Source of the DNA: Vitis vinifera
Taxonomy: Eukaryota > Streptophyta > Magnoliopsida > Vitales > Vitaceae
Length of the DNA stretch: 64,000 nucleotides
Reading direction: 5' to 3'
NCBI RefSeq assembly: GCF_030704535.1
Contig: NC_081821.1
Span: forward strand, 2,309,001 to 2,373,000
Position 1 is the stretch's first letter; each line of letters starts with the position of its first letter. The notes under the pieces are model-generated. The model was given only the letters and a program-made list of their open reading frames with translations. It did not search any database and was not told the DNA's origin. A program made the translations under genes and the position numbers. Positions 1 through 12,962 of this stretch are shown piece by piece.

Positions 1-153
1 CAATTTAAAAATTTGTGAGTTTTCGAATAGGTTCAAACATGTCTCAGGCTCGGAGGGCTGGGTTCACTCAGATTTTCAAAAGCTTGTCTCAACAGCCATA
101 GACAACATGCAACTGGGCCACCCCTCCTAAGCCCGAAATATTAGTAAAAGCCC
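1..153. repeat. Inverted copy of the sequence upstream of the elongin-B-like gene
   Basis: The reverse complement of this segment matches 28780-28919 over about 140 bases with roughly 85 percent identity by eye. Shared blocks include GACAAGCTTTTGAAAATCTG and GCCCTCCGAGCCTGAGACAT. It contains the same GGGCTT and GGCCCA (Site II-like) words as the promoter region of the elongin-B-like gene. It is either a dispersed repeat or a copied promoter piece. The left boundary lies outside the window, and no gene follows it on the plus strand. Confidence 0.7.
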
Positions 154-2084
154 AACTATTTTCATTGATACAGTTGTCTATGTATCCATTGTATTATTTT
201 ATATTGCCTAAAAGCTTAATTTTCTTACAAGTGATTATATAAATTTTTTTAAATTATATTATATTATATTTAACTTGTTACAAAAAAATGTTTATAAACT
301 TGAAAAAAAGTAGAATGCTTAAATTAAATTATCAATTTTATATTATTCTAGTTTTAAAAAAATAAATATATTATTTGTTTTATTTTAATTGAGTTTTTAA
401 ATAATATAAATTAATTTCTTACTTTATAATTAATTGATATAAATTAATTTTTAATGCAAACAATTAATATGAAGAGAAATGTTTTTTAATTATTAATTAA
501 TTTAAAATAAAATAATAATTATTTGTATACTAAAATTTCTTATTTATAAATTATAAATGATAAAGAAATAATGTAATTTTAAAAAAAAATTAAATGGGAA
601 AAGAGGAACCACGTAACCTATGACGCAAGGTCAACTAGAGTCGGATCTTTTTTACATTGTGCCTCTCAAAACTCTTAGCTAGTGATGAAAAACTGGGTGA
701 GCTTCTTCCCTACACAAAGGATGTCCGGATAGGTGGTCCAGGCACGCCCCTCCAAAACTTAAGTTAGACAGAGATAAGTCAAGTCCTTTTAAGGAGGGAA
801 TGAGTGAGCCAATTTAAGTGTACGTACCTTATTTATGCTTTAGGAGGGTTTTTATAATGCTCAAAAGAAAGTTACTATAGTGTTGATTAAGCACTTTGAC
901 TTCTTTATAATGATGATTGTCCTACAAGTGACAGGACAATCATTACAGCTTTAGGCGACTGACAGGCACCGTCAGAAGATATCACATGATGTTTGATCAT
1001 GCAGTTATCTGTTCCCTCAACTTGTTGGAGGTGTGGGGTTGTATGCGGTAATTAATTAACATCGACTTAAGGGTTGAGGAAAATTCTATCAGTCATTTTC
1101 CTGTCAGATACGAATGATTATGCAAGTCAATAGGCCTTGAAGGCTGACTGGGTGGTTTCGTTCGTTAGGGAATTCGGTCTTGCTTTTTGTCTGGCCTCAT
1201 GGTTTGAATGAAAAACTTCGGATATTGCAGCCGCTATCGGTAGTATTGAGGGAAGGTGACACATGAAGAGCCACCCTACTTTAAAAATTGAAAACAAAAT
1301 TACAAATCCATCCGGACCAGATTATACTTTCCCCAAACACTTTTCAAGGAAGGGTTAAATGCAACATGAAATATCAGTACCATTGTCATCCCTATTTATG
1401 TTTAGACGGGGAAAGATCTTAAACCTCACATTCTGCTTTGATTTTCTCATCCACAAATGTGGTCCTTCACCTGGCATAAATTGACATGAGCATTACAATT
1501 AATACAATCGTGGTCCTCATTCCTGTAAATTAAATATAATTCAGACAGCAAGTGGGCAGGTACCGTTTGGTAGGATATTTAAAGCCCTATTTATGGGGAC
1601 ATTCATATGAATACAAAAGGAAACTTTCATTCCTTCACCACAAAACACACATGTCCATTATTATGACATCTCAGCTGAAACCATGCTGACGTGTTGAAAT
1701 ATTGTTAACATTCAAATGGGAATTAAATTAAATTAAATAATGTGAATTTACATTATTATTATTATCTCTCTTGTAGTTTTCAATATTAAATCAAAGTCCG
1801 GATGTGAACCAGCTTTTAGCTAGTTTGATAGACAATACTTAATACTAATAAATAGAAGAAAGATTTTTTAAAAAAAAAAAAGAGACTTAAACATGAAGAG
1901 ATACATAAAACTATGGCAACTAGGCAAGATACAAAAATGGGACTTATTTAGGCCACCCAGCTACTTGTGATTTGATGTCAATATTTGATGCAATGAAGTA
2001 ACTTTTTGGTGTCATAAAAAAATCACAAAACTATATTATAACATTTTATGTTAAAAATAAAATAAAATCATCTACGGTATATTT
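154..2084. other. Gene-free intergenic DNA; GC-richer block at about 600-1650
   Basis: The first part (154-600) is almost pure AT-rich sequence. From about 600 to 1650 the composition is more balanced, with phrases such as GTCCGGATAGGTGGTCCAGG that look like the remains of an LTR retrotransposon. I see no open frame, tRNA primer site or paired LTR, so this is only a suspicion. No gene is visible. Confidence 0.35.
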
Positions 2085-2443
2085 GGTTCTTAAAAATTTA
2101 AGGAAAAATGTACTGGTCATATTTGATTGATGGGATATATCATCGTATAGTATCCAAGAATGGATAACATATCATATTTGTTGATAAGAAGGTAAGTGAT
2201 TTCAAGTGATGGAATATATTATCCATCCATTTTTTTTTATCTCTTTTACGTAAATCCACTTTTATCTTTTTTTTTTATCCATCCATCCATTTTTTTTAAC
2301 CTCTTTTACATGTATTGCAAATTTATTTATTTATTTTTATCAATTTTGTTATTTTTTATATTACTTGTAAAAAAATTTTTATTAAAAATTAAATTTGTCA
2401 TTAACTAAAAATATATTATAAAATAATATTAATATATGTATCA

Positions 2444-2517
<74 letters not shown>

Positions 2518-3115
2518 TTTGTATATTAAATAACATAATATAAAAAAAATATCTATAAAATTTAAATATTTTAATCATAAATATTATTAAAGGTAAGAGC
2601 TATTTCATTTTTTTTAAATAGAAAATAGTGACATACAATATAATTTTATTTTAAATATTGGAAAACAATATACATTTCATTTTATTTTTTTATTCATTTT
2701 ACAAAATAATTATAAGTATAACATAACATATCTCATTAGATAAACTACGTTAAAATATCATATTTATTTGATATAATATTAAAAGATATTATATCCCATT
2801 GAAAACGATATCTTAAGATATGCACTTCCTATCCAATGTGATATGATGTCCCAATTAAACATAACCAAAGGAAATAAAATGACAGGAAAAAAAGTATAAG
2901 AAAAGAAAAATAAAAAATAAATTTAAAATCAATAAATTATTTTCGCATGTTACTTCAAATCTATTTTACTAATCTTAACCATTCTATATAAAAATTAAAT
3001 TTGAAAATGAAATTTTTTTAACTAATTTTAATTATATTTAATTTTCTTTCATGTTTTCCATTACAAAATCAAATAAGAAAAATATCATTTTCCTGTAATT
3101 ATCTTTCCTGTCATT
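2085..3115. mobile_element. Decayed MITE related to the 14.7 kb element, split by a second element
   Basis: The left piece (about 2085-2112, around ATATTTGGTTCTTAAAAATT) and the right piece (about 2868-3115) resemble the two halves of the MITE at 14717-15041, including the shared words GATAAATTATTTT and GTTACTTCAAA with small changes. Between them lies 2115-2866, whose ends are imperfect inverted repeats (GGTCATATTTGATTG against GGTTATGTTTAATTG read from the right end). The simplest reading is a nested insertion. The right terminal repeat of the outer element is not recognisable and no clean target duplication is visible. Confidence 0.4.
2449..2513. repeat. (TA)n microsatellite
   Basis: Uninterrupted TA dinucleotides for about 65 bases, inside the inner element at 2115-2866. 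It is probably length-polymorphic. Confidence 0.95.
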
Positions 3116-3511
3116 GTTAGCATTACACCACACCTTGGACCCTGTCTGCACCTTCAGCAGCATTCATGTCAATGTCCAAAGTGGATGTGAAGAGCTAAGG
3201 AATAGAAATACAGAGAAGAAGGAATCAAAAGGCTATAATAATTATTTTTACAGCATGATGAAGATTAATTTGTTTTAAAAGGTGGTCATACAGTATTCTT
3301 CTATCCAATAAAAAGACTACAATCACAGTAAAGAAAAACACCAGACTAAAACCATATATCTAAGAGACTCAAACTGAGTTCTGGGGTAGAAAGAATTGAG
3401 CTTTTACTAGAATTAACAATGAACCGGAAGAAGATTCTCCGCTGCCATATCTAAATCCCTGGGCAACTTTTTCTTGACTTCCTTGAACGCTAACCCATGG
3501 CTGGGAGAGAA

Positions 3512-6500
3512 CTAGCAGAGTGCAGAATTCATGGAGAAACCAACAACATTTGATGCAGGGGTGCTGCCATTATAGGGCGATGCGCTCATCATCCTGAATC
3601 CACAGAAGAGCATGATTTAACGGAGAAAGTCCTCATTAGCAAACCAACTATAAGTACAATTCTATTAGTTTAGTCAGTGTCTCATGACATCTCAGGGAAA
3701 TTGATTCTAAATGGGGGAAGAGACTGTTGGTTTAAGGGTATGGAAACAAAGGACTATCTCAAAAGATACAAGCAAATAACAGAATGAATAGTAAAAAAAA
3801 CTTATAGACTGAGACGTGATAAATATTGTCTTTGAAATAGATCCCTTCTCCTCAAAGGAACTCAGTGCGCTAGGGCAGCTTGGGTTCTGAAAAAATTTCT
3901 CCAAATAGATAAACTCTCTAAAAAATTTGTACTCATATTTAGATAGTGAAGGATGACCTGCTTTTATAAGCCACTAACATAGTCCCAAAAAACTCTCTAA
4001 AAGATTCTACATATAAATGGAACGGGTTAAGGAATTCTAGCCCAACTAGCTTGAAGCCCCACTCAAATGGGTGGCTCTCCCACACCTCTTCACAAGCCCA
4101 TTAGGCTAAGGAAAATGGGCTAGCTAATAAACCCACTAAAGTGTTCCTCTTTTTCCTATACGAGACAAGCAAAAAACACTTTTCACATTTACAGTGTTCC
4201 TACATAGACAAAACAAGCTCTCATATGAAAGACTAAATGGATTTGTTCCAACGTGTATCCAGAGTTCAAAACAACACAACCATTTTGTTTTCATCTGGTG
4301 GTTTTGTAACTGAAACTTCATCTACATTCAATCTTTCCATCTACATGATGTAAGGGCAGTTTGAGTAACATTTGAATTAGTAACTGAAAAAACCGGGAAA
4401 TCACCTACAGCTGAACCTCTTTGGTATGGCAGAATAACTTTGGGATGGAGTCTGGCACCTACTGAGCAAAATGAGGCCAGAACATGATTAATGATCTCAA
4501 ATATGTTTGAAAACAAACTGGAAACATTTCAGAAGATATGGAAAACAAAAAGGAAAGTTTTCATTTCATTTGGACATCCAAACAGACTTCAAAATTAAAC
4601 GCACGAGCTCGACTTCTACAGTGAGACTTTCAAATCCAAAATATAATGCAAACATCTTCTATCTACATGCAAGATTGCAAACTAAAAGGCTAATTGGAAC
4701 AGTTTGGAATATCTATTCACATGAAATAAATATAGGCAGATTTGAATCAACTAGTACTTAGTTTATACCTCTCTTTGCGCTTCTCTAAAAATCTAGCCAA
4801 TGATGCTTTACGAGCCTGAGGTACTGCGAAAAGTAAGACAGTAGTGATCGACTTGGTATGGTGATTTCACATTATAAAAATGCAGGCAAATAAAATCTAT
4901 TGCTTATCTCAGACTTTGAAGAACCTTAAACAACACAAGATTGTACCTGCTGGAATATAGGTTGGAGTAGTGGATCCTAGTGAAGTGACTACGTTGGGAG
5001 GCTCTGGTTGGTTGGTAGATGTCAAAGCTCCTTTTGTTTTCCCTGCCATCAACTCATCAATGCTATTAGGTCCTCCCCCTGGCTGAGAGCCAACATTAGA
5101 TGAAGCAGAAATAAGGGTTGGAAGACCTGAGCCAGGTTGTGAAGTATGAGCTTGGTTCCCCATAAAACCATCACCTCCAGAGGGCATTATGATCGGTCCC
5201 TGTCCTTGAGATGCGGGAAGTGTAGTATTGGGACTTACAGGAGGGACATTTCCAGCCAATAACATAATAGCCTGAGCCTGGATACAAAGTAAAGCATTAA
5301 ACAAAAACCCACCAAAAACAGACATGTAAAGCAAAAGAGGTTTTCATAGATCAGAAGGCGAATAGAAACTGATACCTGCTCAGGAGAGATGCCATCAAAA
5401 ACATTCACTGAACCGGCATAAAAGATAGTCAGCTGAGTAGCTGGCCCAGGGGGCTTGGAAGCATTCCTACAAAAAGAGATTCAAGTTAACTTGATTTTCT
5501 AGATGTTCTTTTGGAATAATAGTTTCAATTTAGCTTTCATATCAATTTCAGTGTAACTGAAAAAACTAAAGTAGTAGATGGTTACACACTTTTGATCAGT
5601 AGTACCAATGAAGGAACAGATGGTAGGATAGGAACCAGGGGCTGCTACTGGAACGCCTCCAAGAGGCTGTGGCTTTACAGCAGAACTGCCCACACTGGGT
5701 CCACTGAAAGCAATTTGAGATTGGAGAACTGGGTTGCTAAAAGCAACAGAAATGGAATGGTTTGGTTGGTTGGAGGCTGGGAATTTCCCGACTTCATGAG
5801 CACGGCGGACTGACCGTGCATCTAAGTGTTGAAGAGGATAGCCTGTCATTACAAACTGGCTTCCCACTTGCTTTTCAAGATTCAAATTTTTCTGAAGAAA
5901 AAAGATAGATCAGTTGCCGCCCCATCAATATAAATACAACATTAAAGCTTTTAAATCTATCTTTATATTAAATCAAAACCTCCATACACGGTTTCATATC
6001 TGCACTTCAAGTTTAAGTTCTCCTTGCTGTAACTTATCTCAGATACAAACCATGATTCAAGAAAGAGGCAATATCAAACCTGCAAAACACCAGGGTGTGG
6101 TTGCTGGTTAGATTCAAGTGCATCTGCAGTGGATACAGACATTAGCCCAGATGATGCAAAGGGACGATCATACACACTCCTTCTAGGCCTATCTTCTTGA
6201 ACTGCCTTAAAGGACAGAAAATGAGGAATGGCTGAAACCTTGTTGGGGAAGGGCCACTGCATCCCCAACCCTCTAGCAGGCACTACAAAACCAAAATTAA
6301 AATCAAAACCCCAGAACAATCCATTATACTTCAGATCTTATTTGATAACAAGCACCATACTCATCAACCCTTGTAGTGCCTCTGGATTAAGAACTAAAAC
6401 ACCAATTTGGCCTCAACTCAGTCAAAGCTCATCAAGAATCAACATTATAAATTATTATGGAACAATGGAATCACCATGAATAACACATCATATCATCAGC

Positions 6501-7247
6501 TTGAACCCCATGAGATTTTCATCAAAGAATAAGATTTTTTTTATTTTTTTTTTATATTCCAGTTGGATTGTAACTATTTGATATTATTTATTGCAATAAC
6601 AAATAATAGATGTTTGAACCAACTGGGCAGGCACTTCTACTCAGAAAAACATTTCTTTTTTATTTTTTATTTTTTTAATTATTTTAAACATGGTGCAATT
6701 CAACCTTATATTAATTGATAATAGCCACTTCAAGCACATGTTAGCAAAAAATTATACTAAAAAAATTTAAAATTATACTAAAATTGTTAAAAATAATACT
6801 AAAAAAATAAAATAAATAAAGAACTCTGCAATAAAGCCAAGTTTCTGCATCCCATTTCTGCAGCAACTAGGCGCCCCAGGCGCACATAAGCAAACTCCAA
6901 AGAAGAATGAAAATTAAGAGTAGAAGAAAACTGGAAAACCCCGGCAGTTGTGAAACGGTTCTACCTCGTGCTGTAAATGTCGTGCACTGATTCTTTGGTT
7001 TTTTTTTTCATAATGTTCCGTTCGGTTGCTGAGAAAAGGCAAGGAAAGAAGAAACAAAAAAAAAGGATGGAATTCCACATAAGCCCCAACCAATTCAAGC
7101 TTTCAGCTCATTTCCCACGCTTTCTCAGCAACCAAACGAACGAGAAATCCCCAGAAAGAAAACAGAATTAGTACCTGAATCACCGGATTCCTCCTTCCCC
7201 GATGGCAAAACTTTCCCCGACCCCAAACACAAGAAATCTCTCTCCAT
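3512..7247 (-). CDS. JAZ3: JAZ3-type TIFY jasmonate repressor (TIFY6B-like)
   Basis: Coding exons (minus strand) are 7175-7247, 6080-6282, 5590-5891, 5376-5466, 4947-5277, 4769-4823 and 3512-3593. All junctions are GT-AG and they join into 1137 nt, a 378 aa protein starting MERDFLCLGSGK. The ZIM/TIFY domain begins about residue 205 (TIFYAGSVNVFDGISPEQAQ). The C-terminal Jas motif begins at 334 (VPQARKASLARFLEKRKER) and is followed by the SPY sequence at 357-359. In the family, TIFY mediates JAZ dimerisation and NINJA/TOPLESS recruitment. Jas binds MYC2-type factors and forms the COI1 co-receptor degron with jasmonoyl-isoleucine, so the protein is a nuclear repressor destroyed when the hormone rises. 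Order and length match Arabidopsis JAZ3 (about 350 aa). The start is the first ATG in frame with a conserved N-terminus. JAZ4 or JAZ9 could be closer; the JAZ identity is secure. Confidence 0.95.
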
Positions 7248-7518
7248 ACCGAAAGAAACACGGATCAAATTTGACAAAATTCAAGCTCCAAAGGAATCGT
7301 ACAAAGCCTACAAGAAAGACGCGGCATTCGCAACAGAGAGAATGGCCTGCTGGTTTGCTTATGAACCAAGACTAGAGAAAAAGTTAGCTAGTTATTGGAG
7401 CTCTGAAAAGGAAAATTCCTAGTGACAAATCTCGATCGTCGGATCGGAAGATTCTCTGTCTCCCGTCCACCGTGTACCGGGTCGTCAGGTTTCCCACCGG
7501 CTATTCTGGATCGCTTCC

Positions 7519-7591
7519 CACGTGCGACGGGGAATTTGGGACGTAAGATTATTATTTTAGTATTTTCATGAGATTTATTTTGGTACGTGGC
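7519..7591. promoter_or_regulatory. G-box pair upstream of the JAZ gene
   Basis: A perfect palindromic G-box CACGTG lies at 7519-7524, about 270 bases upstream of the JAZ start codon. ACGTGGC lies at 7585-7591. G-boxes are the known binding sites of MYC2-type bHLH factors, and JAZ genes are known targets of MYC2 in a negative feedback loop. The motifs are read directly; their use is inference. Confidence 0.5.
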
Positions 7592-7599
7592 AAGTTGGA

Positions 7600-10500
7600 A
7601 TTGGTTAATGCTTGACGATGACAGGAGTCAGGGGAATCTGGTCGTTTTCCAGCGGCTCAAATTGGCAATTTTCTGGTCTTTTATTTGTCATGATTATTTA
7701 TTTTGTACAAATTTACAATAACACTGACAATTAAAATCCTGACACTATATAATAAAATCAAACTTTAAATCCCGACACTATACAATAAAACCTCAACGGT
7801 ACAAAATAGAAATGTAGAAAATAATGTTAAAAGAAAATAAGAATATAAGATATAAATAATGGAATCAAAATGTACCTGCAACATCTCAGGATTGATATTA
7901 TTTTTTTAATCTATAACTTACGATATTTCGAATTGATTAAGAAAATAAGTTCTTATCACATGTTTTAAAGTTGTAAGAAATCATTAGCTCAAATCGAATG
8001 ATATCTACATGAGCATACTCCCATGCTACTTTAATTACATATATGTGTTTTAAAATTATAAATATTCATTAAATCTAAATCGATAATGTAATTATATATT
8101 ACAAAAAGAGGGTTATTAGATAATGTTATCAAAATTAATTATGACCTTATTATGAGACTTTATCTATCTAATTTTATAACGAATATCTACCTATTAAGTC
8201 TTACAATCTCATGAGATACAATGTTTCAATATGTGATTATAAAAAAAATTATAACTCATGAAAAGTTTTCAATCTTTTTAAGAAAATTAAAATTAGAATT
8301 ATAAAACATGTTTATTATAAAAAAAAAATTTAAACATAATTAAAAATTAATTTATATATATATGTGTGTGTATTACTTTTTTTTTAAAAAAAAAGTAAAA
8401 GCTGATTGTCCCACTTCAAATTATAAGCTCTTCCAATAAAAATAAGAAAATAAAAAAAAATTATTGAAATTTTAAGACAAGGGTTTTTGACTTTTGAAGA
8501 GCTCATCCAAAGGGGTCATAGATTCTATAACCTAAAAAGGACGCATGGACCCACTCCACTAGATGCCAGCTCTAAGTGGCTAAAGTTCTAGTAATGATTA
8601 TTTAATCTATGCTTTTTTTAAGTTGTTAATGGTCAAATGAAATTATAATAAGTCCTTCAAAAGTACTCAATCATTAAAAACTTGTAGATCATAGACTCAA
8701 TCATTAAGAAATAATTTTGATACCTGTATATTTATAAATTTGACATGAGCAGATCTCGAGATAAGAAAAAGTGTAAGGTGATGTTTGTTTTTTGACTTAA
8801 TAGAAAAAATTAAATATTTTGACTTTTTCTATTAAGCTAAAAATAACTTGTTGATATTATCCAACATAGTTAAAATGAGTTTATTATCAATAAATTTAGT
8901 TTAATGATGTTGGTTAATGTCAATAAATTACTTTTAGCTGAATAGAAAAAACCAAAATATTCAGCCAAAAAACAAACACCACTTAAGTTTGTGCATGAAA
9001 GTCTCCATCGAAAGCTTTTAAATAGGAAAAATTTTAGAGATAGGTGCGTTATGAGATGGTCGAAGACTTTTTTTTTTTAATTATGTGATTAGGGGTGTTA
9101 ATTTTGTGGGTTATTTGGATAACCTGCTCTTATTGAAATGGGTATGAAATATAAAAAATGTGTATAGATTGAGTTTGAGGATATTTTAAAAACCCAAATC
9201 AGGTTTGGGATAGGTAAGAATTTTGTTCAAAACTCACCCATTGTCATTCCTATACGTGATTATTAAGAATTGATATGAGTTTAATATTTAGCTAAATACA
9301 AAGATTTAATTTAACATCCATCATAATTAATTAATTTGTAGATGAGATGACTATAGTCTTAAGCCATATTAATTATCAAAATAATAGTTATTTTTAAAAT
9401 AAAAGGATTATTTATATATATATATAGATATATGTTATATAAGTATATGCGTATGTACATCAATATAATTAAATAAGGCTTTCTTTAAAAATATTAATGT
9501 TAAAAACTTATTTGTAGGAGTCACTCTTGTTTAACTATAATTCTAATAATTACATTAGTAAGATATGGTCATTTAAATTATTTTTCATGTAATTCTAATA
9601 ATTACATTATTAAGATATGGTCATCATGTAAATCAGTTTTACTGAATGTAATTGAGGTGTATAGGGTTGTTAAATTTTAAAATGGAAAATAGTTTTTGAA
9701 CTTAGAAAATATGTTCGATAAATTTTTTACCAAAAAAAAAAGATTTTTAGAGGATTTGTTTTGAAAAAAAAATTTTAAAACAAATATAAAATGTTTTTAA
9801 TTATTTTTGTAGAGTATTTAAAATAATGACTTGAATATCAAGTATTTAAAATAATGACTTAAAATAATGTCTTTATAAAACATTATAAATGATTTTTTAA
9901 CTTTATAAGTAATTTTTCAAAATTTTTAAAGTGTTTTCTAAAATTTGTTGAACACTTTTTTTTTTTCCTAAACACTTTTTAATTTAAAAATGTTTTCAAA
10001 AATCATTCTCAGACAAGCTCTAAATATCAAAAGACATACTTCTACTTGAAACATTAAATTCATTAAAAACAAACAATCATTAACATGTGTTGAAATTTTG
10101 TTATGTGCTTATTATATTTCATATTGCTTGAGATTGACTCAAATAGATGATATCTACATGAGTATGAACCACATAGTGTTAGATTTATTTCCCTATTCAA
10201 AACATTTTTCATAAGAAAAAAAGCCTTCAATTTTATGTTGTGGAAAAAACAATATCGTTAGCTTCCATTATTGTCCATAGCTCAACTATTGAATGGTAAG
10301 AAATACTACTTTTCTTCCTCTCTTGGACCCCATTGTTCATACTTCATTGGCATCCCTTCCCATAATGGAGAAAAGTTTTGCCTTTTTTTTTTTTTTTTTG
10401 GTCAAAAATCAATATTTTACTACATACCAAAATCATTGATTCCATCATCTTCAAAAGAAAAGCTCACACCCACTTCATAAATCATGACTGCCTTGTGAAA

Positions 10501-11515
10501 AGGACATGTTAAAGAAATAAAGCAACATCAAACCCTAAAGATGCCAACCCTAAGTTGCTAAGTCTAAGATGATTTAAAATATGTTTTTCTTTAACTAATG
10601 CCCAAATGACACCATATTTGTAACACCCACAAGGCTATAAGCCCTTCTATATCATTGAAATTTTGTTAATTGTAGACTAATGACATAGTGCTTTAAGGAT
10701 ATTTAAGAATTCAAATTATTTCTATTTTATGTGTTAAAATAAAAAATAATTGGTTAAAAATGATTAAATACTCTTCATACTCATGAATTTATCCTCACCC
10801 ATGTTTTATTTGAAGAGTAACTCATTTCTAACATAAATACCCTTAATTATTTCAAATATTTACAATATATTTTAAAAGAAATTATTATTTTTACAAGAAA
10901 ATAGTGACGACTTTTTTTTTTATATCAAAATAAGACTAAAAAATGATGAAAGATTAGATTTCCTAATTATTACATTTTTTTTTATCTTGAATTATCCAAT
11001 TTCCTACCTTTATAATGGGGAGGGTGAGATGACATATACACCCACTCCTAATTTTATAAATATTTTTCCCATCCTATTTCAAATACATTCCTCTCAAATT
11101 TTTACCATTAGAAAAGAAGGGTATAAAAGTACCTATCATATTTTGCCCTTTTATTTTCAACACAAGCACATGCATATTTTACAAATTTGAGCATATAATA
11201 ATAAGAAAAAAAAATGAATAGGATAAGCATGAATAAGTTATATAAATATCGATATATACTAAATGGGTTGTCAAATTTATATTTATTTTTAATATAAATT
11301 TTTTTTAGTATTTTTTATAGGATAACTAAATATGATAAAATCATTTTTTTAATATTTCCTTTATTTTCTAAGTAGTTTTCAAAAACCAAATATAATCTAA
11401 ATATAAAAAAAAATTAAAAATGGAAGTCTCACTTGTATCGATGGACATAAAGCAATTCCATTTTTTATAAATACACAAGTTAGATAAATAGTTAATAAAT
11501 ACATTAACATTTCTA
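7600..11515. other. AT-rich intergenic DNA without recognisable genes
   Basis: Mostly A/T homopolymer tracts and degenerate repeats. The part at about 9660-10020 (runs of TTTTAAAA-type words ending in AGACAAGCTCT) resembles 29590-29900 in style and may be a decayed transposon family. I see no open frame with codon structure. The MITE at 8777-8983 is listed separately. Confidence 0.5.
8777..8983. mobile_element. MITE with terminal inverted repeats and TAA duplication
   Basis: A 207 bp element flanked by TAA on both sides (8774-8776 and 8984-8986). Its ends are inverted repeats: GGTGATGTTTGTTTTTTGAC at the left, AGTGGTGTTTGTTTTTTGGC read inward from the right. A 3 bp TAA/TTA duplication with such ends is typical of PIF/Harbinger (Tourist-like) MITEs. 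It has no coding capacity. Confidence 0.75.
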
Positions 11516-11561
11516 ATGAACAAATGAGTTATAGTATTTCATGTTGGATCAAGAAATTATT

Positions 11562-11641
11562 AGGTCCAGGATTTGAACCAATGTAGACATATTGCAAACA
11601 AGTTTACAGTCCATCCCCATTAACCGCTTGGACATCGACCC
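11562..11641 (-). pseudogene. trnY-GUA: Degenerate plastid tRNA-Tyr (GUA) copy
   Basis: Reading the minus strand from 11641, the sequence starts GGGTCGATGTCCAAGCGG, continues with TTAATGGGGATGGACTGTAAA (long-variable-arm class II layout with the GUA anticodon loop), and ends with GGTTCAAATCC before a damaged acceptor stem. This follows the plastid trnY gene almost base for base up to the T-arm. Mismatches break the D-stem and acceptor pairing, so it is very unlikely to be functional. Confidence 0.75.
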
Positions 11642-11697
11642 AAGAAGAATTAATTCTAAGATTATTGATACTTCATAATCAATTTCCTTTCTTCCTA

Positions 11698-11772
11698 TTT
11701 TATGGAAAGTTGAATTTCCGCCGCTTCCTTAAAAGAGAGATATCTTAAACCACCGAACAATAATAATATGAT
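11698..11772 (-). pseudogene. trnE-UUC: Degenerate plastid tRNA-Glu (UUC) copy
   Basis: On the minus strand, GTGGTTTAAGATATCTCTC followed by TTTTAAGGAAGCGGCGG and AATTCAACTTTCC parallels the plastid trnE anticodon arm, variable loop and T-arm. Many transitions are present and the acceptor stem is lost. Its position 57 bases from the trnY copy supports co-integration of one plastid fragment. Confidence 0.7.
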
Positions 11773-11839
11773 CCATGTGAATGAAGTTAGATAAAGAGGC
11801 TAATTTGCTACCAAAGTAAAAGTCATTTCTAGAAATCAT

Positions 11840-12959
11840 TTTAATATTGAGAGCACAATTAGTGGACTTTTTTGCTTTTGGATTATTTTTTAATATTTGA
11901 AGGCTTGTCTTTAAAGTAATATATCAAATTTTTAACCAATAAATTTTTTGGAGTTGTTTGGAAAGCAACCTATGAAGTGTGGTATCCAACATATCTTATG
12001 TGTTGTCAAGCATTTAAAAATATTAATCATAACATATGTTATTAAAACACTCAATTATAAAATAAGTAAATCAGAACAATCTTATTATTTAATCATAAAT
12101 ATATTAATTAAATGATAATTTCATAATATTTTTTAAAAAAATATTATTTTATTTTCATAGTAATTTTATATGTAACTCCTATTAAATACTTAAAAAGAGA
12201 ATTTATATAATATTAATTTTATTAACTAACAGTCCACCTGTCACATCTACTTTTGGTAACATGTGTAAACATGTGGAAGGAAGATAGGGCATGTGAAAGG
12301 CAAGCCTAATTAGATAAGAAGGGTGGTTGGGTCCACGGGTGATTGGTCCCCCATTTTAATTATTCAAACAATAAATGATTTGTCCGTCCACTTGCCAGCT
12401 TTTTCACTTCACCATCCTCTGTCCTCTGATTTTATATTTTTATATTATTATTATAATAATAATAATTCTTGCTGGGGCGACACGTTCTCTTTCCATATTT
12501 AAAAATTAAAAATCTTTTCATTCTTTATTTGGAAATTTAGAATCTTTATCAACCTTTTCATTTAATTTTTAATTGGAAAATTCAGAATCTACATGATGAT
12601 GTGTATGCTTACGTCAACCTATATTATTACTATAATCGGACAACATGGCATGGTCCCAAGTTCCAAACCACAACTTCAAACTAGATTTTTTTATTTATGA
12701 TAGTGATAGACCACCAGACGAGCTTTAATTTTACTACATTTATGATTGAAAGTAACCAAAATTAAAAATTTTCCCCTCCATAAATTTTTATCATTCCTTG
12801 TAATATAATCTTCTTTAAATATCTTTCTAGGTGTTTGTCTTTAAAAGACAAACTTTAAGCACACCTAAGCTCAAGGTCCCACCACTCTCTAGTTATAGTG
12901 TCTTATGTGCCAAGATATGCTCTTACCTTGTCGAAAAGGCACGCCATTACGATAGGTGA

Positions 12960-12962
<3 letters not shown>
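11840..12962. other. Intergenic, nothing recognised
   Basis: AT-rich, without open frames or clear repeats. A short palindromic AT run near 12440-12470 is the only local structure noticed. Confidence 0.4.

Larger units (their letters stand above)
11520..11830 (-). other. Nuclear insertion of plastid DNA (NUPT) spanning trnE-trnY
   Basis: Two neighbouring stretches on the minus strand are degenerate copies of plastid tRNA genes, trnE (UUC) then trnY (GUA), in the order and orientation known from land-plant plastomes. The differences I notice are mostly C-to-T or G-to-A, the usual decay of methylated organelle inserts. The outer limits are estimated; flanking AT-rich sequence resembles plastid spacer but cannot be delimited by eye. 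Confidence 0.7.
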
